Source: Pegea sp. RAD2-039 (Eukaryota; Chordata; Thaliacea; Salpida; Salpidae). From it: a stretch of 64,000 nt of DNA. Position 1 is the stretch's first letter. Each line of letters begins with the position of its first letter. The notes under the pieces were generated by a model. That model was not told the DNA's origin. It did no database searches and saw only the letters and a program-made list of their open reading frames with translations. Made by a program: the position numbers and the translations under genes. The stretch covers positions 248,001 to 312,000 of the forward strand of contig JAQGEQ010000170.1 in assembly GCA_034620365.1 (NCBI GenBank). The letters run 5' to 3'. Below, in pieces: positions 40,057 to 51,695 of the stretch.

Positions 40057-41757
40057 TCAGGACTTTCTCGGATTTGAAGCCTTCGGAGTCTTTTCTTCAA
40101 CAGGCTTTTCATTTTTTCGAACCGAAAGTTGAGACTGGTCGTTAGATTCAGCCTAAAATATAATTTTGTAAATTTCAAATTACAAAGTCTGCAAAATAAG
40201 GCAAACCTTGATAAAAGCAAATGGAAATTTTGTTGAGATATTGGCAAGAAGCGCATCAACTCGGCTGTAATGAAAGCCAGAAGCTGGAGTCTCTTCTCTT
40301 CCACCATTTAATCTTTTATTGGTTTGATCCGAAGAACTCTCTTCCTCCCACTTCCAAGAGTAACCTTTCGCGGGATGGTAGCGAGAGTTGGAAAGAGCTG
40401 AAAAACAAATCTTCAAATGTTAAGACTCTGAAACAAATATTTCTGAAGCAAAAGAAACTCTGAGAAAATCTTCAAAACCAACCCTCTTTGAAGGCTGAGT
40501 CTAGGTGATGAAGGGTTGTCATCTGGAAACAAAAAAAGTTGGCTGAATATTTGATGATGGATTAAAAATCATACAAATATTTTCATTTATAAATAATAAT
40601 CATACCAGGCGGGAATTAATAACAGAACCGATATCAGGAGATTGATAAACTGTCCCAGCAATAATGTAATAATCTGCCAGTGTTTGGACTGCACAAAATT
40701 TCACATTTAATAATTTACAAAAGATGAAAATGAAGACAAGAATATTAAAAAGAAACTTTAGATATTATAAAACTCCTAAATAACCGTCGAATTTATGAAG
40801 ATAATGTAAAAAATAAATTGTAAATATTTAGTGTTGAAAAACATCTAAAGATTTATTTTTAATCTTTATCTAAAGAGTACCTAAATATAAAAAGACTATT
40901 TTGAGAGTTTTAAATATCTAGTACCTTGCTTGGGTGAGGATCTCTTTTGTTTTCTGATTACATACAGAATAGGATCTTGGCAATGTAAGAGAATATACTC
41001 GACTCCATTCATTTCTCTGTTTAAAACAAAACATGGAATTTTGTTTTAATTTTACTACATGTCACTCACTGCAAATATTGTAGGCTTCGACTTTGCATTT
41101 TTAAGATTTCATTATTGCAAGTACAATCATAAAATCTGTTGCTTCTTTGCGAAAAATAATCAAGAACATTATCTTTATTTAAATGAGGAGCCATTATAGG
41201 ATCATGCCATGATAATCCAAGTAAATTTGAAGCTAAAAACAAAGTTTAATTTAGTTTTAAATAGCATAAAATCATTCTTTAAAAACTTAAGCCACTATTT
41301 TTTATTAAAAAAGTTAATAATGATAATAAACATTAGAAAAAACAATAATATAGTTTTAAATATTTAGATATAAAAAATGGATTTTGATTTTTAATAATTA
41401 GTTTATCAATAAATCAAAGATTAATTCATAAGCAATAAAACTTTTGTAAGTAAAACATAAACAACTTCAAACATAATAAGTTAAAGCAAACATGTTTTAT
41501 AAAAACAAACTTTTGTTAATAATCAAATTATACCCAAAACTACCAACTTGTTAAATTTGTTAATTAATTATACATATAAAATTTAAAATTTTCCAATTAT
41601 CTCAACTGTATTTAATTATTGACCAAACGTAATAATCATAGACTTATTCCTTATTTTATGAATAACATAGATAAAATAATTACACAAATTTTCTTCCAGT
41701 AAGATTATGAGAACAAATGGCACATTTACAAAACTTACTTTGAACTGATGATGCCAT
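40057..41757 (-). CDS. MED6: Mediator complex subunit 6
   Basis: Head-module subunit of Mediator, which relays activator signals to RNA polymerase II. Seven exons in transcript order: 41757-41739, 41232-41070, 41016-40925, 40688-40606, 40522-40483, 40397-40207, 40152-40057, giving 227 residues (human 246). The conserved N-terminal domain is clear: [68 protein letters not shown], and [17 protein letters not shown] follows, and the C-terminus is Lys/Pro-rich. All introns are GT-AG and in phase. The first exon contributes only six codons, so the start relies on phase and Kozak-free position alone. Confidence 0.95.
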
Positions 41758-42170
41758 AATTGATTCTTGCTTGAGTTTACTAATATTATTTAAACTAGAA
41801 GTAAAACTATATTCAAGCAACTAATAGATCTGAAAAAGCAAACACTATGAAAGAAGAGAAATAAATATAATTGTTAAACAAAGATTTAATTTCTTATAGC
41901 ATAAGTGTATATTCAGTTTGTAAAATACAGAATTTAAAGATTTAAAAAATTAGTAAAGAAAAAATTGATATTGACTGTTAAAAAAAATTAACGACAAAAT
42001 GTTCATAGATAAAATAGTACCCACTTAAAGAGTATAAAAAATGATTAGATCGAAAAATTTTCATAGAATTTAGTAAGAAAATAAAGCTTCGATTATATAA
42101 ACAAATTTTTCTAAGGTTTTTAACACAATTGTAAAAATTAACAAAATAAACCCTAAAATACATTAATTTT
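41758..42170. other. Upstream region of MED6
   Basis: AT-rich spacer between the MED6 start and a gypsy-like element. No feature is recognised. Confidence 0.4.
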
Positions 42171-42440
42171 TCATCAACGCATGGCTACAAATAGCAAATT
42201 ATATAACTCAAAAGCAAACACAATACAAAATGCTTACAGAGAACAAAAAGTAAAGTCTTAAGTTCCACAGTTGATCATAATTAATCTAAAAACATCACAA
42301 GATAGCAAAAATAAAAATCGAACACAGTTTAGAATTACAACAAAATACTAATAAAGATGATAGCAGCATAATCAATTACTTGTCGACAAAATTACTCAAA
42401 TCATATTTTTAAGCTTAATTTTTAAAAGAACGACGGAATT
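42171..42440 (+). repeat. LTR-like repeat, copy B (left end of gypsy-like element)
   Basis: It matches 9901-10170 over its length, and its first part matches 44261-44425 and 55321-55412. Its position before gag-like coding remnants suggests the 5' LTR. Confidence 0.6.
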
Positions 42441-44260
42441 CGATGGAGTACGCCTCGTCAACAATTGTGATTTTAAGGATAGCACGGTATAGGAACATAG
42501 AGATGGTATCAGGGATCATTTATAGATGGATACCCTCATACGGAATAAGACAGCGATTTTTAGAGCGCAAAACTTTAACATTAGAAGAAGCCTTTAACCA
42601 AGCGGTGAAACTGGAAGATGCCTAGCGGAACAACAAATATTTTGGTGCTGGTAGATAGATAAAGTTGCCGAAGAAGCAGTAAATTGAATGGAACTCAAGG
42701 AGGAAGAATAAGCGAAATCGACAGTAGCGGTAATCAGGGAGCTTATTCAAAATGTGGAGATAGCAAACCTCAATACTTCAAGTTTATTAAAGTTCATTAA
42801 ATTCAATGGAACTTAAGGATGAGGAACCGACAGTAGCGACCTTAAAAGAAATTTAAAAGCGGAGATTTCAAGCTTCATGACTTTAAAAGATGTCGAGCAA
42901 AGTTTAAAAGATACCAAGTACGCGTTTCAATTGCTGTAAAAGGAGCATTATAGCCGAGTATGTTATCTTCAGAAAAAGTCCCCCAAGAAACAGTCAGGAA
43001 AATAAAGAAACGAGATAACTGAAGTGACTGGCCAAGTGCCAGCAGTACTGAGGCGTGCTCGATCTTCCAAGAAATTGAACCATGCCATGGTGGATGTCAC
43101 TATTGCAGGTAAGGTATTACGGAACTTATTGCTACTAGATACTCGACAAATTTGTAAATAAAGGAGTTGCTCAAAACGTCAAGATTCACAAAGCTTGAAT
43201 CAATTTAAATAGGAAATGATTCAGTTGTCTAAGATATGCAGGATAATTGAATTTTGCAAAATTAACCTCCAAGAGAAACAGTACAGAAAAAAGCTGTTTG
43301 TCATAGAGGGCCTTGGTGTAGAGGTCGTGCTGGGGGAGACTTCCTTAAAACTCATAAGAAGGTGATGCTTGAGTTAGAAGGTCGACAAGAAGATTTAGTG
43401 ATAGGCGCTAAACATGTGACAAGGAAATAAAGCCAGCTTCGATCATGAAGCAAGAGAGAAGCCTAAACTTTCTCGCTACGAGGGAGGGCAACCACAAACT
43501 GCGACTGAATAGGTATGAGCGTTTCCAAGGAATAACAGTGAATTCCAAAGAAGTCGTTACCACCACGACGGAAGAGATGACAGTAGGAGAAGTGAGTCAC
43601 AGAAGCTCGATACGCTGCCGCTATTAGACAGACGCTATACCAACAAAAGCATTTTGACTCTTGAATGCAACTTTCGGCTTACTATCCAAAATGGATTTGT
43701 AAATTTTCGGATAAGTTCCATGAATTCTCTATGAGAGGAAAGAGAAATTCGGGATTTTAAAAATAGTTACCGAAATAATAAGAAGCAATCGGCTGAAGGG
43801 TACATGGGTGTATCTTGATAATATTATCATTGGAGAAACTCGTCAGGTGAGTTACAAATGCAATTGTGAAAGGTTTCGAAACTCCATCGGAGATCAAAAT
43901 ATTCTTAAGCGAATCTGAAAAAGTCGATGGAGAGATCAAATGGAATGATCTTAAGATCAGTAAGATGTTCGTTGATCTAGAGAGCTATATGACCAGGATT
44001 GGAAGCTCATCACCTAGTCAGGATTACAGCTATTGATGAAGCTTCAGCATTCCCGAGGAAGCTCAAGAAGGACATCGCTAAGACAGTTCTAAGAAGCAGA
44101 CTTGGATGACTCACTCCTGTATTTATATCTCTGTAATTTTAAGCTATCTGATATCTTACCAACTGCAGTTTTGTTGATAGTGTTAGTTGATACAACTTAA
44201 TGTATTCATAAACTCACTCAAAAGCCACAATCTCTTATTCACAAAACAATATTACTTTTA

Positions 44261-44425
44261 TTCAATACATGGCTGCAGATGACAAATTATACAGCTCTTA
44301 TAGCAAGCACAAAATAATATGACTACAGAAATGAAAAGATCACTTTAAGTCTCTTAAACTCGATTTATAACTCGGTAGTGACCAGAAGCAACTGAAAGAT
44401 AGAGAAGACAAACTAACTTCAAAAA
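44261..44425 (+). repeat. LTR-like repeat, copy C
   Basis: Starts TTCAATACATGGCTGCAGAT and shares TATACAGCTCTTATAGCA with copy D. It aligns with the first part of copy B and probably represents the truncated 3' LTR. Confidence 0.6.
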
Positions 44426-44925
44426 AAAGAAAAAAATGTATAAACTATTTTGGAACACACCCAGCATGGTCTCAACTATGCCAAAGCATACCATTATTTT
44501 TTTTGGGGGGGGGGGGGGGAAATTAGAGGACCTGCTTTCTAGTTACCACCGTCGTAGGATCACAGTCTTACGGTCATTAATATTAACACTTGTAACTGTA
44601 TAGCTTTGTTATTGAATGGTTATACAGTTAAAAGTTGAGCTGAAAACATTTATTTCATTTTTTAACTAAAAACTCAATATTGATTTGTAATAAAAGCTTT
44701 TTATTGTATGTAATAATAGCAGAGATTTCATTTTATGTAAGTATTAAAAAGTTAATAATATTAAACAAGCGTTTAGAATACCTTACTGAGATTGTCGATG
44801 CCTCTGACTATTTTGACAACGAGCTTAGTTGTTACCCAATTCAATTATGACGTCACTATTAAACCTTTTATCTTTATACTTTCGCCAAGTTTTAACACAT
44901 TTTATCATTAGTATTCGGCACGCAT
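44426..44925. other. Spacer with a G15 run, upstream of orphan gene
   Basis: Includes T8 followed by G15 at 44497-44519 and the upstream region of the single-exon gene, with a TATACTTT-like motif near 44876. Confidence 0.5.
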
Positions 44926-45879
44926 ATGAGTATTTCACGAATTTCTAAAATGAGTCTTTCAGTGAAGCCAAGTTTGAATGATTATAGAGTCAGCTCTCAT
45001 TGTAATCGTTTACTCGAAGATAAAATCGAGTTGTGGGAGTTTTTGGCCCTTGAAAAAATTTGTCTTCAGGAAGATTTTAACATCGACGATGTTGAAAAAA
45101 TAAACCTGAATCGAGATGGTAATTCTCGACCAGACTCTACTCCACCCTTGCTGGTGATGAAAAGTCATAAAGAAACTAACTTGCTTCGAAGAAGAAGTTA
45201 TTCACTAGAGAACCTAAAAATTGGTTGTAACAAGCCCTACAAACATATTAATGGGCTTCCACCTTTGTGGATTTCTACACAGGAACCTAAAGTCAAAAAA
45301 AGTAAGAAAGGTTCTAAGAAAAATAAAAAGAAGATTCAGTTGAGTAAAAAAATAAATTTAGCTGTAACAAAAGCTGAATTTAAGAATCAACTACGAAATC
45401 TTAGTATACCGCCTTGTATTCCCGAGTTAGTTGAAGACATTATATCAACTAGCTCTGAAAGTAGTAATACTTATGGTGCTTGTGATGGAGATGGTGATAG
45501 TTTAAAATCCATAGATGAAATAAAAAGCATTGATTCTTTTTATGCTGGAGGTGATGGCAATAACAACGAAATAATAAAGAAAAGTATTGAGCAATGCTTT
45601 GAATATATACCATTTAAAGAAACCATCAAAACTACACCGATTAAAGCAAGAAGCTCATCTAGTTTTCGTAATTTGTTTATGAGGAAGAATCGGGTTTCAC
45701 CATTAAATATGGCTGTTGAACCTAAACCTCAGAAAAAGTCAATTTGGATAAGTTTGAAAAACAAACTTAGCATTTCTTGTAAAAGTTCCATTCTTGACAA
45801 AACCTTTTATTATATGGGTGCTGCATCCTCAAAGTTAATATTTCCTTCATTTAACTTTACTTTATCAATTGTAAAATGA
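44926..45879 (+). CDS. Single-exon orphan gene, basic 317-residue protein
   Basis: The frame runs from ATG 44926 (a second Met eight residues on is possible) to TGA 45877-45879. I do not recognise a family. What can be seen: an N-terminal helical segment LLEDKIELWEFLALEKI, an RRRSYSLENL site resembling a basophilic kinase target, a Lys cluster at about 125-145 that could be a nuclear localisation signal, an acidic/Gly/Ser middle part (DGDGDSLKS), and a second basic region near the C-terminus. No signal peptide or strong membrane helix is visible. An AATAAA near 46075 would suit as poly(A) signal. It has no intron and no neighbour within 400 bases. Confidence 0.65.
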   Translation: MSISRISKMSLSVKPSLNDYRVSSHCNRLLEDKIELWEFLALEKICLQEDFNIDDVEKINLNRDGNSRPDSTPPLLVMKSHKETNLLRRRSYSLENLKIGCNKPYKHINGLPPLWISTQEPKVKKSKKGSKKNKKKIQLSKKINLAVTKAEFKNQLRNLSIPPCIPELVEDIISTSSESSNTYGACDGDGDSLKSIDEIKSIDSFYAGGDGNNNEIIKKSIEQCFEYIPFKETIKTTPIKARSSSSFRNLFMRKNRVSPLNMAVEPKPQKKSIWISLKNKLSISCKSSILDKTFYYMGAASSKLIFPSFNFTLSIVK

Positions 45880-47050
45880 ATTGAATTATTGCGGATATTT
45901 GCAAACATCATTAAAACTTCAGTGTAAGAACATTTGAGAGAAAGCTCTTCAAATATTTCTAAAGAAAGCTTTTATATATTTGTGAATTTACTCATAGCCT
46001 GTAAAAATATTTTTTGTGATCAGCATTATTGTAGTGTAATAATTGTTTTTCACAATTTTTGATATTATTTCATTGAATAAAACAAATTAAAACTTAAAAA
46101 TTTCTTATCCTTTTTTTGACAGGTTATAAAATCAAATATTATTTATAAACATAATTCTTTTTTAAAACAAAAACAAAACTTGGATTGCTAAATTTTGGAT
46201 AATTAAAAATTTGTATTTTAAATCAAACTTTTGCTACATTTAAAATGTTTTTAGTTTTATTTTGTTAGTTTCTTACAAAAAGCGGTAAAATGAATTTATA
46301 TAAAAACTTTCTAAACATTTTCTTTATATATATTTAAATCCACACGAATATATAAATATTTAAACTGCATTTATATTTTTAGATATTCACCAATTAATGC
46401 TAAACAGTACTTTTAATGGTTTTAGACACTTTATCTATAAACTTGTTTTTTTTTTTTAATTTCAGATACTTTTAAAACATTTAGCCTACTTTAATAATTT
46501 ACTTAATCTACTTTAACAAAATTGGTATCTGAAAATATGAAAGATAACATTTTTTAGCCTTTGTATATCATTAACTTCAAACTGTTTTTATCATCTTTCA
46601 ATTGGAAGTTTTAGTATTTTCAATATTAGTATAAATTTAGAGATTTTTTTTTGATTATTCAGAGAATCAATTATTTTATAAAAATGTTATTTTTTGTGAT
46701 TTAAATAACAAAAATAAATAAGATAAAAGTTTTGTAAACCCTTAAATCAGTTTTTAATATTTTTAATTACTCTCAATTAAGACTTTTAGTCCAATGCTAC
46801 GTTGCTTCTAGTTACAAATTATCATTTAGTTTTTCCAAAAAGCAGCCCTAAAATAAATATTACTCTAAAATCAAATTTAGTTCAATTAATTTCAACTGAT
46901 TTTATTCTAACTCAAAACTCCAGATCAAATTTGAAGTTGTTTTAAGTTTAACTATTTTTGAAATTGGTTCAAAACATACTAAAAACTCATTTCAACATAA
47001 AGTTTATTTAAAAAGCTTTATTCACACAACAAAACCGAATTTTGATTAAA
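45880..47050. other. AT-rich spacer
   Basis: Holds the putative poly(A) signal near 46075. No gene or repeat was recognised. Confidence 0.45.
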
Positions 47051-47651
47051 TCAAACTTTCAAAATCCAAATTTCATTTCGTCTTTCGTACAAACGCATCA
47101 GATTATCATAACCAACAGCGTAAAAAAAGTCAAGATTTAATTCACTATCACTAATACCATCAGCATTTAACGAGTCATGAAGCTTAGAAGCTTCTGCTAA
47201 CCATTCATTACCATCCGCAAAACCTCCAAAAGTTCTATGAATAATTTGATGAATACAAGCCTATATGTAAATTAACTCACTTGACATAAATTTGCATCTC
47301 TTGAAGATCCACCAATGAAGTTTCATCTACAGTTGAAGCAGGAGGGCTTGGGATTAAGTTGGATATAAGAAGCATCATTGTGTAGGTATTTTTACAAAAG
47401 GAACATGGTCTTGTTGGAAACTTCATGATAATAGGAGTAGTCATCTCCATCTGCAGGCCTACAAGCAATAAAGTTTTACTTTTTATTTTTTGGAAACACT
47501 TTTTCATAAGCTTACTTTCGCTGTTTGCACCTTCAATATAATCAGAAAGTTTCGAGAATATTTCAAACTGTACCTCTCCAAGAATAGCACCGCTCATACT
47601 GGTAGAGGCCCACTTAGTCACATTATAGCTTCGTACTTCATAACCATTCAA
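47051..47651 (-). CDS. SOUL/heme-binding protein (HEBP) family, 5' exon not found
   Basis: SOUL/HEBP proteins are small beta-alpha proteins, some of which bind heme or porphyrins. Three exons join in phase: 47651-47516, 47458-47281, 47234-47051. Family blocks are YEVRSYNVTKWASTS near the N-terminus, EMTTPIIMKFP (the MTAPV block), and TFGGFADGNEW with a C-terminal YERRNEIWIL. About 165 residues are covered. The first exon begins at phase 0 right after an AG, and an in-frame stop lies just upstream, so at least one short 5' coding exon (start Met, possibly a signal peptide) is missing from my model. Without it, localisation cannot be told. Confidence 0.8.
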
Positions 47652-48445
47652 CTTATATCAGTAACCAACTCATTCTAGTAGTATTAAACATCAATATTTA
47701 ACATTTCAAATATTCTTACGACTCATCAATATTTCTTGCACTAGTTTAAGCCAGAAAGCCAAGTTTCTTACCAATTGGTTAATAAAGTTGCAACAAATGC
47801 ACCAGATTAGTCAACACCAAATCTTACAAGCAAACTGTAATACCACTAATAACAATTTTATTAGAAGCTCAATATTTCAAAGATGTTAAATTTGAATATA
47901 TATCTAAAAATCTTTTTGATAAAAATTTTCGAAAGTTATTTAAAAAACTATTGAAGCGTAACCAATAATTTGTTCTTAATATTTAGTATAGTTGTTGAAA
48001 AAGTGATAATGATTGGTATACTAAAGCAGCAAACCAAAAATGCGTGATATAACAGAATTAGTAAGATGGATTTTGTTGAGAAGAGTTGTTAGTAGCAAGC
48101 AAAGCTCAGATTATTAAACAATTGAACTGGTTTATAGCAGGCCTTGTTTAATATGAATTTTACTAAAGCATTTAGCACAACAATAATTTTTAGTTTGTTT
48201 ACAATCTGAATGTTATTTATAATTAACTAACTATATATTGAAAATTTAATTATTTTATTAATATAATTCTACATTTTTCCTGGAAGAGTTTAATACAATA
48301 TGATCAGATAAATAAACTTATTATTATTTTTATTCATCAGATAATAACATCTACAATTTTGTATTATTAAGTGATTTTATTACAAAAAGGAATTTAAAGT
48401 AAATAGTTTAAAACTTCAAATAGTAGTACATCTTTTGCAAAAATT
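47652..48445. other. Spacer between HEBP-like and PRSS16-like genes
   Basis: It probably contains the missing 5' exon of the HEBP-like gene, but no candidate with matching phase was convincing. Confidence 0.35.
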
Positions 48446-51400
48446 TTAAAGCCATTTTCGTAATTCATCTTCTACTTTAACTCTTGCATGCTTTAAACCT
48501 TCAGAATCTCTTGAAGAAGACGGATACATGATGGCACAATGCGCTGTGTCAGAGACCACTTCAATTGGTACAGTATTTGATGTAAACTGTCCCACATACG
48601 ACATATTTGACCATGGGTCAATAAGACCATTATATAACGTTGTATTTGTAACTTTTAAAACTACATCAACATTACCATATTTGGTATTAGTACGTTCTAC
48701 TGACTCTTGTAAATTTTTTTTATCAATATTGAACAATAATTTACATTCGCGCTCAAAAAACGAAAGTGGAAAGCCTTGAAAAGGTTGCAAAGTTGAATCA
48801 GATGTAGTCTGGTACCATCCAAACTCAGTACATGTCTGATAAACCCACTGACGGGCTGAGGGAGCTGCAGACCAAGAAGATGATGTCATGTCTTCCAAGT
48901 ATCTGAAGTTTTGTTATTTTAGTTGAAAATTTTCGATTATTTTTTCTTGAAAAATCATTTTAATGATATAAAGTGAATATTTGAATTAGCTTGCACCTGA
49001 TTTTCAAATTAATTCTATTTCAGTAAATAAATAAGAATATTTATGAAATAGAATAAACTGAAAACAAGTCTCTGAACTGACTTAGCGTACGAAGCGTCAA
49101 AGCATTCTATCCCATTATGTTCCAGTATCAATTTATGGATGGCGGCATATGATTCAAGAGGACTCGCGTTTTCTTTCATTTTTAAACAAACTTCACTGAT
49201 TGTCATTCTCTGTTTATTGTGGTCTTCAAAATTTCTGTAGTTTTCAAATAATTAGGCTTAATTTCAGAGTTTGTTGATATTTGTTAAAATAAACATAAAA
49301 TATATCTTCAATATTATTGAAACTTTTGTTGGAAACATTTTTTAAAATTTAATGAAATCAGAATTTTTGTAAAAACAAATAAAAAGTTAACCAAATTTCA
49401 ATAATAGCTTAAATTATTTCTAAAAATATCAGATGACAGAAACTTGTTTACTTGCTCCACCTAGCGGTTAAAACTTGTTAAATAAAATAATCAACAAATC
49501 AATGGCGTGATGATTACTTTAGGATAACAAAATTAGTAAAATTCACTCAAAACTTGTAGTCGCTTCAAATTAACTAAGGATATTGAAACACTATCAATAT
49601 TTAATCTATTAAAGTTTTTTATTAAATCATATTTAACATGTGCTGAAATAAAACTACTTTCACCATTTCAACACAGCTATAAAGACTTAACTCTTTACTT
49701 TTAAGATCAAGTGATCTACCAGAACATTTTCTAAAATTTTACAGGCAAGTCATATTCACATTTTTTCATTTTGGCAACCTAAGTTAATATATAATTTACA
49801 AACTATTCACAAAGTGTAACTGCTGTACAAAAATTCTGCTAAGAACTTTAAGCTCTAAATAATTTAACCTACTCTCTATGAGATATCTATTCAAAAGTAA
49901 AAAATGTTTAAGGTCTAAAAGCGTCTTTATATTAATGATTATAGAAGGTATTAAAATTCTTAAATATTATAGATAAAACATATGAAGCCACAGCAACATA
50001 TTTTTACGTTAATCAAATCATTTAAAAATCTACAATAAACTAACCTGTTATCACGATTGTATTGAACAACTTCAGCAATATTATCTGCTAGTGATTGTTG
50101 GAAGTATTCATCATCAAATGTGTTTAGAGGTTTACATGTTTGGAACATTTTACTGAGTTCATTTCGTTGGTCTAAATTGAGCTTTTCTGCTATAAGTTTT
50201 GAAGCTAAAGCAATTTTCTGAGAGCAATATTTATCACCAAGTTCATTAAGAGAGTGTTGCACCACTTTGTTGTAAGCTGAAAGTAAAAAAACCTAATTAT
50301 CAAATTAAACAAATTAAGATATCAAATGCAGGCAGCAACTCACGGATAAATGAGCTTACAAAATGTTTGCTACTAAGAAAAATTATAAAATCATGAACAG
50401 TTCTTGAAACATAACAAATTGTTTAGAAGTATTTTGTTTATTTATTTAGCAATCATTAATTTACACAAATATGAATATCTACCTAATTAAACTCTCATAG
50501 AAATGTGTTTATGATCTTTATTTGAGCAAGTAAATACTGACCAGAAAAATCTACAAAAGCATTGAGGGGGGCACTGGCAGAGACAGCTCCATCGATAAGA
50601 TGAGGATATTTTAATCTTGCCCAAATTGCAAGAGAACCTTGAGATATCAAAAAATACTTTTAACAATCAATATTATTCATAACTCTTTTTACATATTAAC
50701 CATAACAAAAAAATGGTTGTTGCCAAATACAAAAATTTTGTTAAGTAGAAACAGGCAAGAGATAACAATGATATAGGCAAGAAGCTTCAGGTTACCTGGG
50801 TATGATCCTCCAAAAACAATCCATTTCCTATTTTCTAAAGAAAATTTCTTCTTCATAGCAACAATGAAATTACTCAAATCAGCTAACGCTTGTTCACTAC
50901 TCAAGTAAACCAGGTTTGAAAGACTCATATTTCTATAGTGAAAGAAACCAATTAACTAAAAACAATTCTTCAGATTTAAATCTCTAAATGTATAATTTCT
51001 AATAAATTATTTTAATAAACTAATAACAATTTAAAAAAAAAACTTAAATTCAAGTAATTAAAAAAAAAACTAAGATTCCTTATAATTATAAACTAATCTA
51101 ATTAGATTCAGACCTTCAAATGTGATTTAATGATATTATCTATTTAATCAAAATAATTCACAGACTTTGTAGGTTGACTTAATCCATAGTATCTATGTTC
51201 TAATTGAAAACACAATGCTTTGAATTTTTCAGCCATTTCTATCCAATGCCCATTATTCATCCAAACAGTAGAAGCAGGCCCTTCGCCTCCAATTTGTAAG
51301 AAAACTGGACCATTAGATTGACTAAACTTTGTTTGCATAAAATATCTCTTCAAGTAATAAAAGATTAATTTTAATTAATCCAAGTAAATGAAAAATTTAA

Positions 51401-51695
51401 AGAAAATGCATTTATCATATAAAAATGTTTGTTTAAAAATTTTGATATTTCATAAAAATTGAATTATTAAGGTCCCAAATTTCACCTGATACCAGCTTCT
51501 TCTGTCTGTAGGATCAAAGTTATTAAGCTTTTGTTCAATCCACATTTCTACAGAATCTTCTAAGGTTATTTTTATATTTTGAGTAGCTTCATAAGACCTT
51601 TTATAAAGTTCTTTTTTCATAAAAGATAATGAAGTTATTTGATCAGGGACCAAAACTATTGCCACAAAAACTAATTCTATGAAGCACTTTCTCAT
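48446..51695 (-). CDS. Serine peptidase family S28, PRSS16/thymus-specific type
   Basis: Secreted or lysosomal prolyl-type carboxypeptidase relative. Seven exons in transcript order: 51695-51486, 51347-51166, 50932-50796, 50637-50542, 50276-50045, 49234-49082, 48902-48446, giving 488 residues (human PRSS16 514). It starts with a signal peptide (MRKCFIELVFVAIVLV). Family blocks follow: FDPTDRRSWYQRY, GPVFLQIGGEG, LEHRYYGLSQP, YLSSEQALADL, and WVYQTCTEFGWY in the C-terminal part. The predicted triad is Ser174 in GGSYPG, Asp432 in NGLIDPWS and His458 in DTAHCAIM, all present, so it should be active. All introns are GT-AG. S28 also includes PRCP and DPP7, but QTCTEFG and RRS.xQRY favour PRSS16. 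Confidence 0.93.

Larger units (their letters stand above)
42171..44425 (+). mobile_element. Decayed Ty3/Gypsy-like LTR retroelement
   Basis: Between LTR-like copies B and C lie remnants in the expected order. A gag-like segment at 42443-42625 contains IRQRFLERKTLTLEEAFNQA. An aspartic-protease-like segment near 43085-43150 has MVDVTIAGKVLRNLLLLDT with the expected DTG changed. A VLGETSL/LKTHKK segment is near 43310-43365, and an RT-like box GVYLDNIIIG near 43805-43835 has YLDN for the usual YxDD. Stops and frameshifts are everywhere and the RNase H and integrase regions are absent, so it is a short, inactive, internally deleted copy. The Ty3/Gypsy assignment is by motif style only. Confidence 0.6.

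Noticed and set aside
40221..40463. Plus-strand frame across MED6
   Set aside because: It is antisense to MED6 exon 6, which matches the family throughout.
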